64,000 nt of DNA from Pseudomonas sp. CHM02 (GTDB lineage Bacteria > Pseudomonadota > Gammaproteobacteria > Pseudomonadales > Pseudomonadaceae): contig NZ_JFCA01000011.1 in NCBI RefSeq assembly GCF_000612585.1, positions 1-64,000 on the forward strand. Direction: 5' to 3'. The stretch's first letter is position 1. Every line of letters starts with the position of its first letter. A program made the translations under genes and the position numbers. The notes below the pieces were generated by a model. The model saw only the letters and a list, made by a program, of their open reading frames with translations, had not been told where the DNA came from and ran no database searches. This document shows, in pieces, positions 53,927 through 63,657 of the stretch.

Positions 53927-55204
53927 ATGAGCAAGACCAACGCATCCCTGATGAAACGCCGCGAAGCCGCTGTACCGCGCGGTGTTGGCCAGATCCACCC
54001 GATCTTCGCCGAATCCGCGAAGAACGCCACCGTGACCGACGTTGAAGGTCGCGAGTTCATCGATTTCGCCGGCGGTATCGCCGTGCTGAACACCGGCCAC
54101 GTGCACCCGAAAATCATCGCGGCCGTGACCGAGCAGTTGAACAAGCTGACGCACACCTGCTTCCAGGTCTTGGCCTACGAGCCTTACGTGGAGCTGTGCG
54201 AGAAAGTGAACGCCAAGGTCCCAGGTGATTTCGCCAAGAAAACCCTGCTGGTCACCACCGGTTCCGAAGCCGTTGAAAACGCCGTGAAAATCGCCCGTGC
54301 CGCGACTGGCCGCGCCGGCGTGATCGCGTTCACCGGTGCCTACCACGGCCGTACCATGATGACCCTGGGGCTCACCGGTAAAGTCGTGCCTTACTCGGCC
54401 GGCATGGGCTTGATGCCAGGCGGCGTGTTCCGCGCGCTGTACCCGAACGAACTGCACGGTGTGAGCGTGGACGACTCGATCGCCAGCATCGAACGCATCT
54501 TCAAGAACGATGCCGAGCCGCGCGATATTGCCGCGATCATCATCGAGCCGGTGCAGGGCGAAGGCGGTTTCTACGTCGCGCCTAAAGCCTTCATGAAGCG
54601 CCTGCGCGAGCTGTGTGACAAGCACGGCATCCTGCTGATCGCCGACGAAGTGCAAACCGGTGCCGGCCGTACCGGTACCTTCTTTGCCATGGAACAGATG
54701 GGCGTTGCCGCCGACCTGACCACCTTCGCCAAATCCATCGCTGGCGGCTTCCCGCTGGCCGGTGTGTGTGGCAAGGCGGAATACATGGACGCCATCGCTC
54801 CAGGCGGCCTGGGCGGCACCTACGCCGGTAGCCCGATTGCTTGCGCGGCCGCGCTGGCGGTGATGGAAGTGTTCGAAGAAGAACACCTGCTGGACCGCTG
54901 CAAAGCTGTCGGCGAGCGTCTGGTTACCGGGCTCAAAGCCATCCAGGCCAAGTACCCGGTGATCGGCGAAGTGCGTGCCCTGGGCGCGATGATCGCGGTC
55001 GAGCTGTTCGAAGATGGCGACAGCCATAAGCCAAACGCTGCTGCCGTTGCCTCCGTGGTGGCCAAGGCGCGTGACAAGGGCCTGATCCTGCTGTCCTGCG
55101 GCACCTACGGCAACGTGTTGCGCGTACTGGTCCCGCTGACCTCGCCGGACGAGCAGTTGGACAAAGGCCTGGCGATCATCGAAGAGTGCTTCTCCGAGCT
55201 GTAA
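53927..55204 (+). CDS. gabT: 4-aminobutyrate aminotransferase
   Basis: 425 aa class III PLP aminotransferase. DFAGGIAVLNTGHVHP, TTGSEAVENAVKIARA, FTGAYHGRTMMTLGLTGKV, the Asp of IADEVQTGAGRTG and the PLP Lys in TTFAKSIAGGFPLAGV are intact. It transfers the amino group of GABA to 2-oxoglutarate, giving the substrate of GabD. TGAGGA lies upstream of the ATG at 53927. The gabD-gabT order matches other pseudomonads. Confidence 0.95.
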   Translation: MSKTNASLMKRREAAVPRGVGQIHPIFAESAKNATVTDVEGREFIDFAGGIAVLNTGHVHPKIIAAVTEQLNKLTHTCFQVLAYEPYVELCEKVNAKVPGDFAKKTLLVTTGSEAVENAVKIARAATGRAGVIAFTGAYHGRTMMTLGLTGKVVPYSAGMGLMPGGVFRALYPNELHGVSVDDSIASIERIFKNDAEPRDIAAIIIEPVQGEGGFYVAPKAFMKRLRELCDKHGILLIADEVQTGAGRTGTFFAMEQMGVAADLTTFAKSIAGGFPLAGVCGKAEYMDAIAPGGLGGTYAGSPIACAAALAVMEVFEEEHLLDRCKAVGERLVTGLKAIQAKYPVIGEVRALGAMIAVELFEDGDSHKPNAAAVASVVAKARDKGLILLSCGTYGNVLRVLVPLTSPDEQLDKGLAIIEECFSEL

Positions 55205-55226
55205 GCGGATGCTGACCTGATCGACA

Positions 55227-55254
55227 GAAAAAACCCGCTTCGGCGGGTTTTTTT
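55227..55254 (+). terminator. gabT terminator
   Basis: AAACCCGC-TTCG-GCGGGTTT followed by seven T. A classical tetraloop intrinsic terminator 23 bases after gabT. Confidence 0.9.
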
Positions 55255-55343
55255 GTGCCCATTGCCGCACATTCAGGCCTTGTTCATTGTACGTAGGCGG
55301 CTCCATTGTCTAAGGTTGCAGCATTGCCGATGGAGCGTGCTGG

Positions 55344-56552
55344 ATGACTGCTGTTGATTTACCCGCTGTACCCCGTGTGTTGATAGCCGAGGCGGACCCT
55401 TGGTCGCGGGATCTGCTCAAGCAAGTGCTGTTGAATGTGCGCTGCGACGCGCGGCTGGATGTGTGTGCCGACGGCCAGCAAGCGGCGACGTTGCTGAGAG
55501 AAAAGACCTACGACCTGATCCTGGCGGATTGGGAGCTGCCGGGCATCGACGGCCTGAGCCTGCTGCGCAGCGTGCGCCAGAAGCGCCGCTCGCCCGCGCT
55601 GCCGTTCATTCTGCTCAGCAGTCGCAATGACAGCGCCAGCGTGCGCGAAGCCTTGCCCCTGGCGCCCACCGCCTACCTGAGCAAACCCCTGAACATGGAA
55701 GGCCTGACGCAGCGTCTGCAAGACCTGCTGCTCAACGAAGGCGAGACGGTGTACTGCGAGATCCCGCCGCTGGCGCCCGGCATGACGTTGCCGGTGTTCC
55801 TCGAGCGCCGCCGCGAAGCCTCCGACGGCGCGCCATTGCGGGTCGACGTGAAGGCCGCCGTGCAACACAGCCTCGGGCCGGATGGCCTGAACCTCAGGCA
55901 CCTGGAAGACCAGGTGCGCATGGACCCGCAAATCACCGCCGTGCTGATCGCCGCCGCCAACAGCGCCGGCCATCACGGCACGCCCGTGCAAACCCTGCCC
56001 GCCGCCCTGCATAAACTGGTGCCGGGGCAGAGCATGAACCTGATTCTCGGCCTGGCGCTCAAGCACAACGTGGTGCTGGGTGATCCAGCGCTGCTGGCCT
56101 ATGCCGAGCGCTATTGGCAATTGTCCCTGGACACGGCCGACTACGCCCGGCGCCTGGCACGCATGCTGGAACTGGATCATGAGCGCTGCTACAGCGCCGG
56201 TATCCTCCATCGGTTGGGTGACCTGGCATTGTTGCGTTGCCTGGAGGACTGGCGCCAGGGCGGCGGCGCGTTGGATGACGAAGCGATTGGAGAGTCTCTC
56301 TACACCTTCGGCGCTGCCTATGGCTCGGCGCTGCGCGCGCGATGGCGGTTGCCGTTGGAGCTGCGCCAGTTGATCGCGGCGACCTATTCCCTGGAAGGCG
56401 GTGTGTACGGGCGCGATGCGCTGGTGATGAACCTCGCGGCGCAAATGGCGCGCTTGACCGAACATGAAGGGCTGGAAGAACTTGCCAACAGCAAGACGGC
56501 GCGGTTGCTCAAAGTGGGCTTGTCCGAACTGACCCGAGTACGCAAATCCTGA
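55344..56552 (+). CDS. response regulator with REC and HDOD domains
   Basis: 402 aa. The receiver domain (about 10-125) has the acidic pair EAD near the N-terminus, the phospho-acceptor Asp in LILADWELPGIDG and the Lys in YLSKPLNM. The rest is an HDOD-like domain (about 165-390), with HLEDQVRMDPQITAVLIAAA and the modified helical core around AGILHRLGDLALL. HDOD proteins act as scaffolds in signalling; no catalytic HD pair is seen. No sensor kinase gene is adjacent. Upstream of a REP element. Confidence 0.82.
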   Translation: MTAVDLPAVPRVLIAEADPWSRDLLKQVLLNVRCDARLDVCADGQQAATLLREKTYDLILADWELPGIDGLSLLRSVRQKRRSPALPFILLSSRNDSASVREALPLAPTAYLSKPLNMEGLTQRLQDLLLNEGETVYCEIPPLAPGMTLPVFLERRREASDGAPLRVDVKAAVQHSLGPDGLNLRHLEDQVRMDPQITAVLIAAANSAGHHGTPVQTLPAALHKLVPGQSMNLILGLALKHNVVLGDPALLAYAERYWQLSLDTADYARRLARMLELDHERCYSAGILHRLGDLALLRCLEDWRQGGGALDDEAIGESLYTFGAAYGSALRARWRLPLELRQLIAATYSLEGGVYGRDALVMNLAAQMARLTEHEGLEELANSKTARLLKVGLSELTRVRKS

Positions 56553-56567
56553 AGCTCACACCAACCC

Positions 56568-56633
56568 TGTAGGAGCCGGCTTGCCGGCGATAGCGATATG
56601 TCAGTCGCCATCGCCGGCAAGCCGGCTCCTACG
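56568..56633. repeat. REP element, inverted pair
   Basis: TGTAGGAGCCGGCTTGCCGG and GCCGGCAAGCCGGCTCCTAC flank about 24 bases. Same family as the elements at 17625 and 62684. It lies between two convergent genes. Confidence 0.85.
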
Positions 56634-56643
56634 TTGATCGGGG

Positions 56644-57645
56644 TTAGCCCGCTATGACGCGGTTCTTGCCCAGACGCTTGGCTTCGTACATGGCCGCATC
56701 GGCGCGGGCGAACAGGCTGTCCAGGGTCGAGTCTGCTTCGGTGAGGCTGGCCAGGCCCTGGCTGATGGTCACGCCGAAGGCCTGGCCTTCATAGTTGAAA
56801 CTCAGCGCCTGAATCTCCTTGCCCAGGCGTTCGGCCACTTGCAACGCCATTTCTGGTGCGCAGCCGGGCAGCACAGCGGCGAACTCTTCGCCGCCAATGC
56901 GCCCGAACAGGTCACCACGGCGCAGCACCCCGCGTCCGCTCTCGGCGATACGCCGTAGCACCTGATCGCCTTCCAAATGCCCGTAGGTGTCGTTGACGTC
57001 TTTGAAGTCATCGATGTCCAGCAACAGGAAAGACAGCGGCGCCCCTTGGGCGCAGGCGCTGTCGAAGGCCTGGTTGGCGCATTCGAAGAAGTGCCGGCGG
57101 TTGCTGCTCTGGGTCAGCACGTCGGTGGTCGCGAGGCGGTGCAGCTCCAGCTCCATCTGTTTCTTTTCGGTGATGTCCTCGGCCATGCCTACCACGATCA
57201 ACGGCTCACCAGGCTCGACTTGCTGATTGATATAGCACTTGTCACTCAGCCAGCGAATCTGCCCGTCGGCCGTGATGATGCGGTACTCGCGGTCTTCCAC
57301 GGCGCCCTGTTCCAGCACACGGGCCAGGCTGTGTTCGGCGTAGTCGAGGTCTTCGGGGTGAACACTGTTGCGCCACTCCCGATGGTCGGCCAGCAGCAGG
57401 GCGGCAGAGCGGCCGAACACCCGCTCATAGGCCGGGCTCACGTACAGCACGCGGCGGGTTTCCCAGTCGATGGCCCACAGCACGGCGTTAACGCTGACCA
57501 GCATTGAGCTCAGCAACTGCTCACGCTCGCTCAATCGCTCGACTTCACCCTGGGCATGCATCAGCGCCAGCAGGGTCGCAGCCGCGGCTGGGCGGGAATG
57601 CTCAGTCGTGGGGGCGTCGATCAAGGAGGACTTTTCGTGAACCAT
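56644..57645 (-). CDS. PAS-GGDEF diguanylate cyclase
   Basis: 333 aa cytosolic protein. A PAS domain (about 45-160; VNAVLWAIDWETRRVLYVS, EYRIITADGQIRWLSD, VGMAEDITEKKQ) precedes a GGDEF domain with the active GGEEF motif (FGRIGGEEFAAV) and the RxxD inhibitory site (RRGD) five residues before it. It should make c-di-GMP and be product-inhibited. The ATG at 57645 is preferred over the GTG at 57651 by spacing from GAGAG. The order after gabT resembles PA0290 of P. aeruginosa. Confidence 0.9.
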   Translation of the reverse strand: MVHEKSSLIDAPTTEHSRPAAAATLLALMHAQGEVERLSEREQLLSSMLVSVNAVLWAIDWETRRVLYVSPAYERVFGRSAALLLADHREWRNSVHPEDLDYAEHSLARVLEQGAVEDREYRIITADGQIRWLSDKCYINQQVEPGEPLIVVGMAEDITEKKQMELELHRLATTDVLTQSSNRRHFFECANQAFDSACAQGAPLSFLLLDIDDFKDVNDTYGHLEGDQVLRRIAESGRGVLRRGDLFGRIGGEEFAAVLPGCAPEMALQVAERLGKEIQALSFNYEGQAFGVTISQGLASLTEADSTLDSLFARADAAMYEAKRLGKNRVIAG

Positions 57646-57803
57646 CGGCACAACTCTCTCTGGGCGCGCCGCACACTGGAGCAGCGGTCACTACAAGGGG
57701 CCACCATGATGGCGAAGTGTTCATTGAGAGAGGCGAATTGCAGTGAAGTTCCGTCAACAGGACCGATTGCCGGTGTCCGAGAAATGACGCCAAAAAGCTG
57801 GTG

Positions 57804-57827
57804 GGCGGGAGGGCAAGCCCTCCCGCC
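57804..57827 (-). terminator. desA terminator
   Basis: GGCGGGAGGG and CCCTCCCGCC pair around CAAG just past the desA stop. On the minus strand the downstream sequence holds CTTTTTGG. Likely a Rho-independent terminator. Confidence 0.75.
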
Positions 57828-57833
57828 GCACGG

Positions 57834-59018
57834 TCAGACTGCCGCAGGACGCAGCGAATAGGTCTTCAATTGGTGGGCAAAATCCCGCAGGGATTGGATG
57901 CCGCTGGCCTCGGCTTCATGCACCCATTCCTTGATGGCCGCCAACATGTCGTGGCCATTGGAACTGGTCTTGAGCCAGATCTGCTGCAACGCAAGGCGCT
58001 TTTCGTAGATCACTTTGAGGGCCTGGCTGTGCTCCAGCATGCTCTGGATGCGCAAGTGATGGCGGTCATCCAGCAAGCTGGTTTCCCGCGACAACAGGCG
58101 CTTGGCACGGTGGAACTGGTGGCGCACGGAGTGATCGACCTTTTCCAGCTCCTGCTTGACCAGCGGGCCGATCACCAACTTGCGGTACTGGGCCATGATC
58201 TGGAAGCGGTTGTTGAGGATCGCCATGGCGGTGTCCATGTCCAGGCTGCCCTTGCCTTCCACGCGGTGGGCGATCGGCGCGACGCGCTGCACCTTGGCCA
58301 GGCGCAGGAAGCTGAACACTTTGATCCAGGCCCAGCCCAGGTCGAACTCCCACTTCTTCACCGACAGCTTGGCGGAGTTGGGGTAGGTGTGGTGGTTGTT
58401 ATGCAGCTCTTCGCCGCCGACGATGATGCCCCACGGCACCAGGTTGGTCGCCGCGTCACGGCATTCGAAGTTGCGATAGCCCACGGCATGGCCCAGGCCG
58501 TTGATCACGCCGGCCGCCCAGAACGGAATCCACATCATCTGGATCGCCCAGATGGTGATGCCGATGGTGCCGAACAGCATCAGGTCGATCACGCCCATGA
58601 TCGCCACGCCCAGCAGCGGGTAAGGGGTGTAGATCTTGCGCTCGATCCAGTCGTCCGGGCAGTTCTTGCCGTAGATGCGCAGGGTCTCGGGGTTTTCCGC
58701 CTCGGCGCGGTACAGCTCGGCGCCTTTGCGCAGAACGGTGGACAGGCCCTTGATGACCGGGCTGTGCGGGTCGTCGACGGTTTCGCACTTGGCGTGGTGC
58801 TTGCGGTGGATGGCGGTCCACTCGCGGGTGTTCTGCGCCGTGGTCAGCCACAGCCAGAAGCGGAAGAAGTGTTTCAGGCCGGCATTGAGCTCCAGGGAGC
58901 GATGGGCTGAATAGCGATGCAGATAGACCGTGACCGCAACAATGGTCACGTGGGTCATCAACAGAGTGACTGCCACCAGTTGCCAGGCTGACAAGTCAAG
59001 AAAACCGTTGTACCACAT
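57834..59018 (-). CDS. desA: delta-9 fatty acid desaturase DesA
   Basis: 394 aa integral membrane di-iron enzyme. The three histidine boxes are HRYSAHR, REWTAIHRKHHAKC and ELHNNHHTYPNSAK. Membrane segments precede and separate them (VAVTLLMTHVTIVAVTVYL; MGVIDLMLFGTIGITIWAI). It introduces a double bond at position 9 of acyl chains and is the homologue of P. aeruginosa PA0286. The ATG at 59018 fits family length. Divergent from the GGDEF-EAL gene, with 165 bases between them. Confidence 0.92.
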   Translation of the reverse strand: MWYNGFLDLSAWQLVAVTLLMTHVTIVAVTVYLHRYSAHRSLELNAGLKHFFRFWLWLTTAQNTREWTAIHRKHHAKCETVDDPHSPVIKGLSTVLRKGAELYRAEAENPETLRIYGKNCPDDWIERKIYTPYPLLGVAIMGVIDLMLFGTIGITIWAIQMMWIPFWAAGVINGLGHAVGYRNFECRDAATNLVPWGIIVGGEELHNNHHTYPNSAKLSVKKWEFDLGWAWIKVFSFLRLAKVQRVAPIAHRVEGKGSLDMDTAMAILNNRFQIMAQYRKLVIGPLVKQELEKVDHSVRHQFHRAKRLLSRETSLLDDRHHLRIQSMLEHSQALKVIYEKRLALQQIWLKTSSNGHDMLAAIKEWVHEAEASGIQSLRDFAHQLKTYSLRPAAV

Positions 59019-59183
59019 AGGCTGTATGGCCCTCAGATAAAGAAAAGAACAGCTCACGCATTATCACTAAGCCTACAGAGAAAACCAGCCGCCCTTTCAG
59101 ATAGGAGTGACTGGATGTTTCTTATTCTATAATCCGCAGCCTTTGTAGGGCGATTCTGTTTTTTGGTAAGGATTACTGACCAT

Positions 59184-61109
59184 ATGCTGTTTTCATACCG
59201 AGGTGCCCTACGTGCAGGGCTGGTATACCTGCTGGTGTCTGTTCTGTGGATAGGTCTCACTCATCGGGTATTGATCGAGTTTCTCGATAACCCAACCGAG
59301 TTGAACCACTGGCTGCAGGTGCGCGGCTACGTGTGGGTGGCCCTTAGCGCCTTGGCGATTTACTTGCTGTGCGCCCGATTTGCCCGTGCCAACCAGCTGC
59401 AGCAACCCCTGAAGGAAAACCGCGAGCGCCTGCGCCAGGCCGCCGCCGTATTCGATTGCACCCGCGAAGGCGTGCTGGTCACCGACGCGCAGGGGCTGAT
59501 CGTGCACGTGAATCGGGCATTCATGGAGATCACCGGCTATCGGCGCGAAGACGTCATGGGCCAGCAGCCCAGCCTGTTCAAGTCCGGTCGCCATTCGTCG
59601 AATTTCTACCAGCAGATGTTCCAGAGCCTGGAGCGCACCGGCGAATGGAGCGGTGAAATCTGGAACCGGCGCAAAAGCGGCGAGATTTATCCACAGTGGC
59701 AGACCATCCGCGTGATCCACGATGACCTGGGCAAGGTCAGCCATTATGTCGCGGTGTTTTCCGATATCAGCGCCATCAAGGATTCCGAGCACGAGCTGGT
59801 TCACCTCGCGCACCACGACCCGCTGACCGACCTGCCCAACCGCCTGCTGTTCACCGACCGCGCCGAGCAGGCACTGGCCTCGGCGCAGGTCCACAAGCGC
59901 GGTTGCGCCCTGCTGTTGCTGGACCTGGACCACTTCAAGATCATCAACGACAGCCTCGGCCATAACGTCGGCGACCAGTTGCTCAAGCTGGTGGGCGAGC
60001 GGCTCGAGGCGATCTTCGGCCCAGGTGTGACCCTGGCGCGCCTGGGTGGGGATGAGTTCGCCGTGCTGGCGGAAAGTTGTCCACAGGTGGCTCAGGCAGC
60101 GGGCTTGGCACAACGCATTCTGGATGTAATGAAACAACCGTTTATTTTCGACGGACATCAGTTGTTTATCAGCGCCAGCATTGGGATCAGCCTCTTCCCC
60201 AACGACGCTCTCAGCGCCGAACAGTTGCTGCGCAACGCCGATTCCGCGCTGTTCAAGGCCAAGAGCGCCGGTCGCGAAAGCTATGCCTTGTACACCGAAG
60301 AGCTCACCGCTCACGCGCAGAATCGCGTGGAAATCGCCGGCGAGCTGCGCCGCGCCCTCGAACAGCAGGAGCTCTGCGTTTATTACCAACCGGTGCACGA
60401 CCTGCACAGCAGCCGCCTGATCGGCGTCGAAGCGTTGGTGCGCTGGCAGCACCCGGAGCGCGGCCTGGTGCCGCCGGGGGAATTTATCCCGATCGCCGAA
60501 CGCACCGGGTTGATTGCCGAGATTGATGCCTGGGTGATGGACCAGGCCTGCCGACAGATGTGTGATTGGCTGGCACAGGGCGTGCCGCTGAGTTTTATCG
60601 CCATCAATGTGTCCAGCCGCCTGTTTGCCCGGCGCGAGCTGTATGAGCAGGTGGCCCAGGTGCTGCATAACACCGGTCTGGATCCGGCGTTCCTGGAGCT
60701 GGAAGTCACCGAAAGCGCCGTGATGGATGACCCGGAAGTGGCGCTGGAACAACTGCATCGCCTGCGCGAACTGGGCCTGCGCCTGGCGATTGATGATTTT
60801 GGTACCGGTTACTCGTCGTTGTTGCGCCTCAAGCGCCTGCCGGTGCAGAAGCTCAAGATCGACCAGGGCTTTGTTGCCGGTTTGCCCTGGGACGAAGACG
60901 ACGCGGCCATTGTGCGCGTGGTGATCGCCCTCGCTAAAAGCATGGGCATGCAGGTGCATGCCGAGGGGATCGAGCAGGTTGAACAGGCGCGGTTTCTGTT
61001 GGATCAGGACTGCGATATGGGGCAGGGGTATTGGTTTGGCAGGCCGGTGCCGGCCCACGAAATTGATTGGTCACGAGCCCCCCCCAATCCAGACCTGAAA
61101 TGCAGTTAA
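59184..61109 (+). CDS. PAS-GGDEF-EAL membrane protein (PA0285/PipA-like)
   Basis: 641 aa. Two N-terminal TM segments (about 10-28 and 58-75), then a PAS domain (VFDCTREGVLVTDAQGLIVH, ITGYRREDVMG), a GGDEF domain with intact GGDEF (ARLGGDEFAVLA) but no RxxD site, and an EAL domain (about 380-630) with EALVRW, INVSSR, ELEVTES, IDDFGTGYSS and KLKIDQGF. All catalytic acidic residues for phosphodiesterase activity are present, so net c-di-GMP breakdown is likely. The position beside desA and oscA-sbp matches PA0285. The ATG at 59184 is chosen by a TAAGGA site; the TTG at 59163 is weaker. Confidence 0.9.
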   Translation: MLFSYRGALRAGLVYLLVSVLWIGLTHRVLIEFLDNPTELNHWLQVRGYVWVALSALAIYLLCARFARANQLQQPLKENRERLRQAAAVFDCTREGVLVTDAQGLIVHVNRAFMEITGYRREDVMGQQPSLFKSGRHSSNFYQQMFQSLERTGEWSGEIWNRRKSGEIYPQWQTIRVIHDDLGKVSHYVAVFSDISAIKDSEHELVHLAHHDPLTDLPNRLLFTDRAEQALASAQVHKRGCALLLLDLDHFKIINDSLGHNVGDQLLKLVGERLEAIFGPGVTLARLGGDEFAVLAESCPQVAQAAGLAQRILDVMKQPFIFDGHQLFISASIGISLFPNDALSAEQLLRNADSALFKAKSAGRESYALYTEELTAHAQNRVEIAGELRRALEQQELCVYYQPVHDLHSSRLIGVEALVRWQHPERGLVPPGEFIPIAERTGLIAEIDAWVMDQACRQMCDWLAQGVPLSFIAINVSSRLFARRELYEQVAQVLHNTGLDPAFLELEVTESAVMDDPEVALEQLHRLRELGLRLAIDDFGTGYSSLLRLKRLPVQKLKIDQGFVAGLPWDEDDAAIVRVVIALAKSMGMQVHAEGIEQVEQARFLLDQDCDMGQGYWFGRPVPAHEIDWSRAPPNPDLKCS

Positions 61110-61112
61110 AAG

Positions 61113-61199
61113 GTGGGAGCGGGCTTGCCCGCGAATGCGGTGGATCAGTTAATACATTTTTAGCTGACACACCGCTTTCGCGGGCAAGCCCGCTCCCAC
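61113..61199. repeat. REP element, inverted pair
   Basis: GTGGGAGCGGGCTTGCCCGC and GCGGGCAAGCCCGCTCCCAC flank about 45 bases. It lies just after the GGDEF-EAL gene. Confidence 0.85.
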
Positions 61200-61295
61200 A
61201 TGTGGATCTCCTCAAGGCTTTATTTTCGGTGCTCGGGCACCAAACCCGCGCGCAACCCCACGTCCCACCAGAAAATTCTTTCTGGTTATATAAAC

Positions 61296-61320
61296 ATTCT
61301 TAAATAGTATTTTTAAGAAT
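61296..61320 (+). promoter_or_regulatory. inverted repeat upstream of oscA
   Basis: ATTCTTAAA and TTTAAGAAT are separated by seven bases, in an AT-rich stretch that starts with GGTTATATAAAC. It is 85 bases before the oscA ATG and is a candidate CysB (sulfur-limitation) site or promoter for the oscA-sbp unit. Confidence 0.45.
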
Positions 61321-61404
61321 ATCCGCGCTTATCTACTATCGCCTCCACGCCACAAGCAGTGCTGCCACTGCAAGGCACGCACTATTCATTTCAGGAGCGA
61401 GACC

Positions 61405-61587
61405 ATGAGCGCATCTCTACGTAGCGTCGACGGCCAGGACGAAGCAGCCATTTTGCGTGAGATCCAGAGCGCGTTGCGCGATCTGCGGTTTGGCGCGGTG
61501 GAAATCACTGTGCACAACGCCCAAGTGGTACAGATTGAACGCAAAGAAAAATTCCGTCTGCAGAACCCGGGTAACAAACCGAGCTAA
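61405..61587 (+). CDS. oscA: OscA (DUF2292), organosulfur utilisation protein
   Basis: 60 aa. [20 protein letters not shown] followed by [17 protein letters not shown] is the DUF2292 signature. P. corrugata OscA is reported to be needed for organosulfur use under chromate stress and is cotranscribed with sbp; here too it stands 74 bases before sbp. AGGAG precedes the ATG. The protein probably binds a small ligand or partner; the mechanism is unknown. Confidence 0.88.
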   Translation: MSASLRSVDGQDEAAILREIQSALRDLRFGAVEITVHNAQVVQIERKEKFRLQNPGNKPS

Positions 61588-61661
61588 GCAAGAACGGCGA
61601 TTCGCATGCTAGACCCGCAACTATAAGAAAAAGCCAACACCCCAGAATTTCAGGAGTTTCT

Positions 61662-62672
61662 ATGTCGTCGATTCGCCGTTATGCCCTGGCCGCCCTGGCC
61701 AGCGCCGTGTTTGCAGGTTCCGCGGTTGCCAAGGACTACGAGTTGCTCAACGTCTCGTACGACCCTACCCGTGAGCTGTACCAGGACTACAACGCTGAGT
61801 TCACCAACTTCTGGAAACAGTCCCACCCAGGCGACAACGTCAAGATCCAGCAATCCCACGGTGGTTCGGGCAAACAAGGCCGTGCCGTGATCGACGGCCT
61901 GCGCGCCGACGTGGTCACCCTGGCGCTGGCCGGTGACATCGACGAAATCGCCAAGCTGGGCAAGACCCTGCCGGAAAACTGGCAGACCCGCCTGCCGGAC
62001 GCCAGCACCCCGTACACCTCGACCATCGTGTTCCTGGTGCGCAAGGGCAACCCTAAAGGCATCAAGGATTGGGGCGACCTGATCAAGAAAGACGTGTCCG
62101 TGATCACCCCGAACCCGAAAACCTCCGGCGGCGCCCGCTGGAACTTCCTCGCCGCCTGGGCCTACGGCCTGAAGGCTGGCGGCAGCGAAGCCAAGGCCCA
62201 GGAATACGTGAAAGAGCTGTTCAAGCACGTACCTGTGCTGGACACCGGCGCGCGCGGTTCGACCATTACCTTCGTCAACAACGGCCAGGGTGACGTGTTG
62301 CTGGCCTGGGAAAACGAAGCGTTCCTGGCCCTGAAAGAAGACGGCGGCGCCGACAAGTTCGATATCGTCGTGCCTTCCCTGTCGATCCTCGCCGAGCCAC
62401 CCGTGGCCGTGGTCGACAAGAACGCCGAGAAAAAGGGCAACACCGAAATCGCCACCGAATACCTGAAACACTTGTACAGCCCGGCTGGCCAGGAGATTGC
62501 GGCGAAGAACTTCTACCGCCCACGCGATGCAAAAGTGGCCGCCAAATACGCCCAGCAGTTCCCGAAACTGGACCTGGTGACTATCGACAAAGACTTCGGC
62601 GGCTGGAAAACTGCCCAACCGAAATTCTTTAACGACGGTGGCGTGTTCGATCAGATTTACACCGCACAGTAA
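61662..62672 (+). CDS. sbp: periplasmic sulfate-binding protein
   Basis: 336 aa with a signal peptide ([16 protein letters not shown]). [48 protein letters not shown] and [20 protein letters not shown] are the hallmarks of Sbp/CysP. It binds sulfate for the CysTWA importer encoded downstream. A REP element separates it from cysT and may set their relative mRNA levels. Confidence 0.95.
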   Translation: MSSIRRYALAALASAVFAGSAVAKDYELLNVSYDPTRELYQDYNAEFTNFWKQSHPGDNVKIQQSHGGSGKQGRAVIDGLRADVVTLALAGDIDEIAKLGKTLPENWQTRLPDASTPYTSTIVFLVRKGNPKGIKDWGDLIKKDVSVITPNPKTSGGARWNFLAAWAYGLKAGGSEAKAQEYVKELFKHVPVLDTGARGSTITFVNNGQGDVLLAWENEAFLALKEDGGADKFDIVVPSLSILAEPPVAVVDKNAEKKGNTEIATEYLKHLYSPAGQEIAAKNFYRPRDAKVAAKYAQQFPKLDLVTIDKDFGGWKTAQPKFFNDGGVFDQIYTAQ

Positions 62673-62683
62673 ACGCACGCCCC

Positions 62684-62766
62684 TGTAGGAGCTGGCTTGC
62701 CAGCGATGAGGCCAGAGAGAACACTGCAAGCCTCAAGGCCCCATCGCCGGCAAGCCGGCTCCTACA
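62684..62766. repeat. REP element, inverted pair
   Basis: TGTAGGAGCTGGCTTGCCAG and GCCGGCAAGCCGGCTCCTACA flank about 40 bases. Inside the sbp-cysT operon. Confidence 0.85.
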
Positions 62767-62825
62767 ATTAGAGCCCGCATTCATTTGCGGGTTTTGTATG
62801 TTTGTTCCCTTAACCAAGGACTCTT

Positions 62826-63644
62826 ATGTCGCGTCGTATCTCCCCCGTCATACCCGGCTTCGGGCTGACGCTGGGCTACACCGTGGTGTACCTCAGCCTG
62901 ATCGTACTCATCCCCCTCGCGGCGATGTTTGTACACGCCGCTCAACTCACCTGGGATCAGTTCTGGAACATCATCTCCGCACCGCGCGTGCTGGCGGCGT
63001 TGCAACTGAGCTTCAGCACGGCGCTCTACGCCGCGTTGATCAACGGTGTGATCGGCACGCTGCTGGCCTGGGTGCTGGTGCGCTACACCTTCCCCGGGCG
63101 CAAGATCATCGACGCGATGATCGACCTTCCGTTCGCGTTGCCCACCGCCGTAGCCGGTATCGCACTGACCGCGCTGTACACGCCTAACGGCCTGGTTGGC
63201 CAGTTCGCCGCCGACCTGGGCTTCAAGATCGCCTACACGCCGCTGGGCATCACCCTGGCGCTGACCTTCGTCACCCTGCCGTTCGTGGTGCGCACGGTGC
63301 AGCCGGTATTGGCCGATATCCCCCGGGAAGTCGAAGAAGCCGCCGCCTGCCTGGGCGCCAAGCCGTTGCAGGTGTTCCGCTACATCCTTGTGCCTGCGTT
63401 GCTGCCTGCCTGGCTGACCGGTTTCGCCCTGGCGTTTGCCCGTGGCGTCGGCGAGTACGGTTCGGTGATTTTCATCGCTGGCAACATGCCGATGAAAACC
63501 GAGATCCTGCCGCTGCTGATCATGGTCAAGCTCGACCAGTACGACTACCGCGGTGCCACGTCCATCGGCGTGCTGATGCTGGTGGTTTCCTTTGTCCTGC
63601 TGCTGCTGATCAACTTGTTGCAGCGGCGCATCGAACGTCCATAA
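62826..63644 (+). CDS. cysT: sulfate ABC transporter permease CysT (CysU)
   Basis: 272 aa inner-membrane protein with about six TM segments ([20 protein letters not shown] first). The EAA loop [20 protein letters not shown] and the family [19 protein letters not shown] are typical of CysT. It forms the permease with CysW, which starts 13 bases later. The operon order sbp-cysT-cysW matches other pseudomonads. Confidence 0.95.
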   Translation: MSRRISPVIPGFGLTLGYTVVYLSLIVLIPLAAMFVHAAQLTWDQFWNIISAPRVLAALQLSFSTALYAALINGVIGTLLAWVLVRYTFPGRKIIDAMIDLPFALPTAVAGIALTALYTPNGLVGQFAADLGFKIAYTPLGITLALTFVTLPFVVRTVQPVLADIPREVEEAAACLGAKPLQVFRYILVPALLPAWLTGFALAFARGVGEYGSVIFIAGNMPMKTEILPLLIMVKLDQYDYRGATSIGVLMLVVSFVLLLLINLLQRRIERP

Positions 63645-63657
63645 GGAGGCGCGGAAC

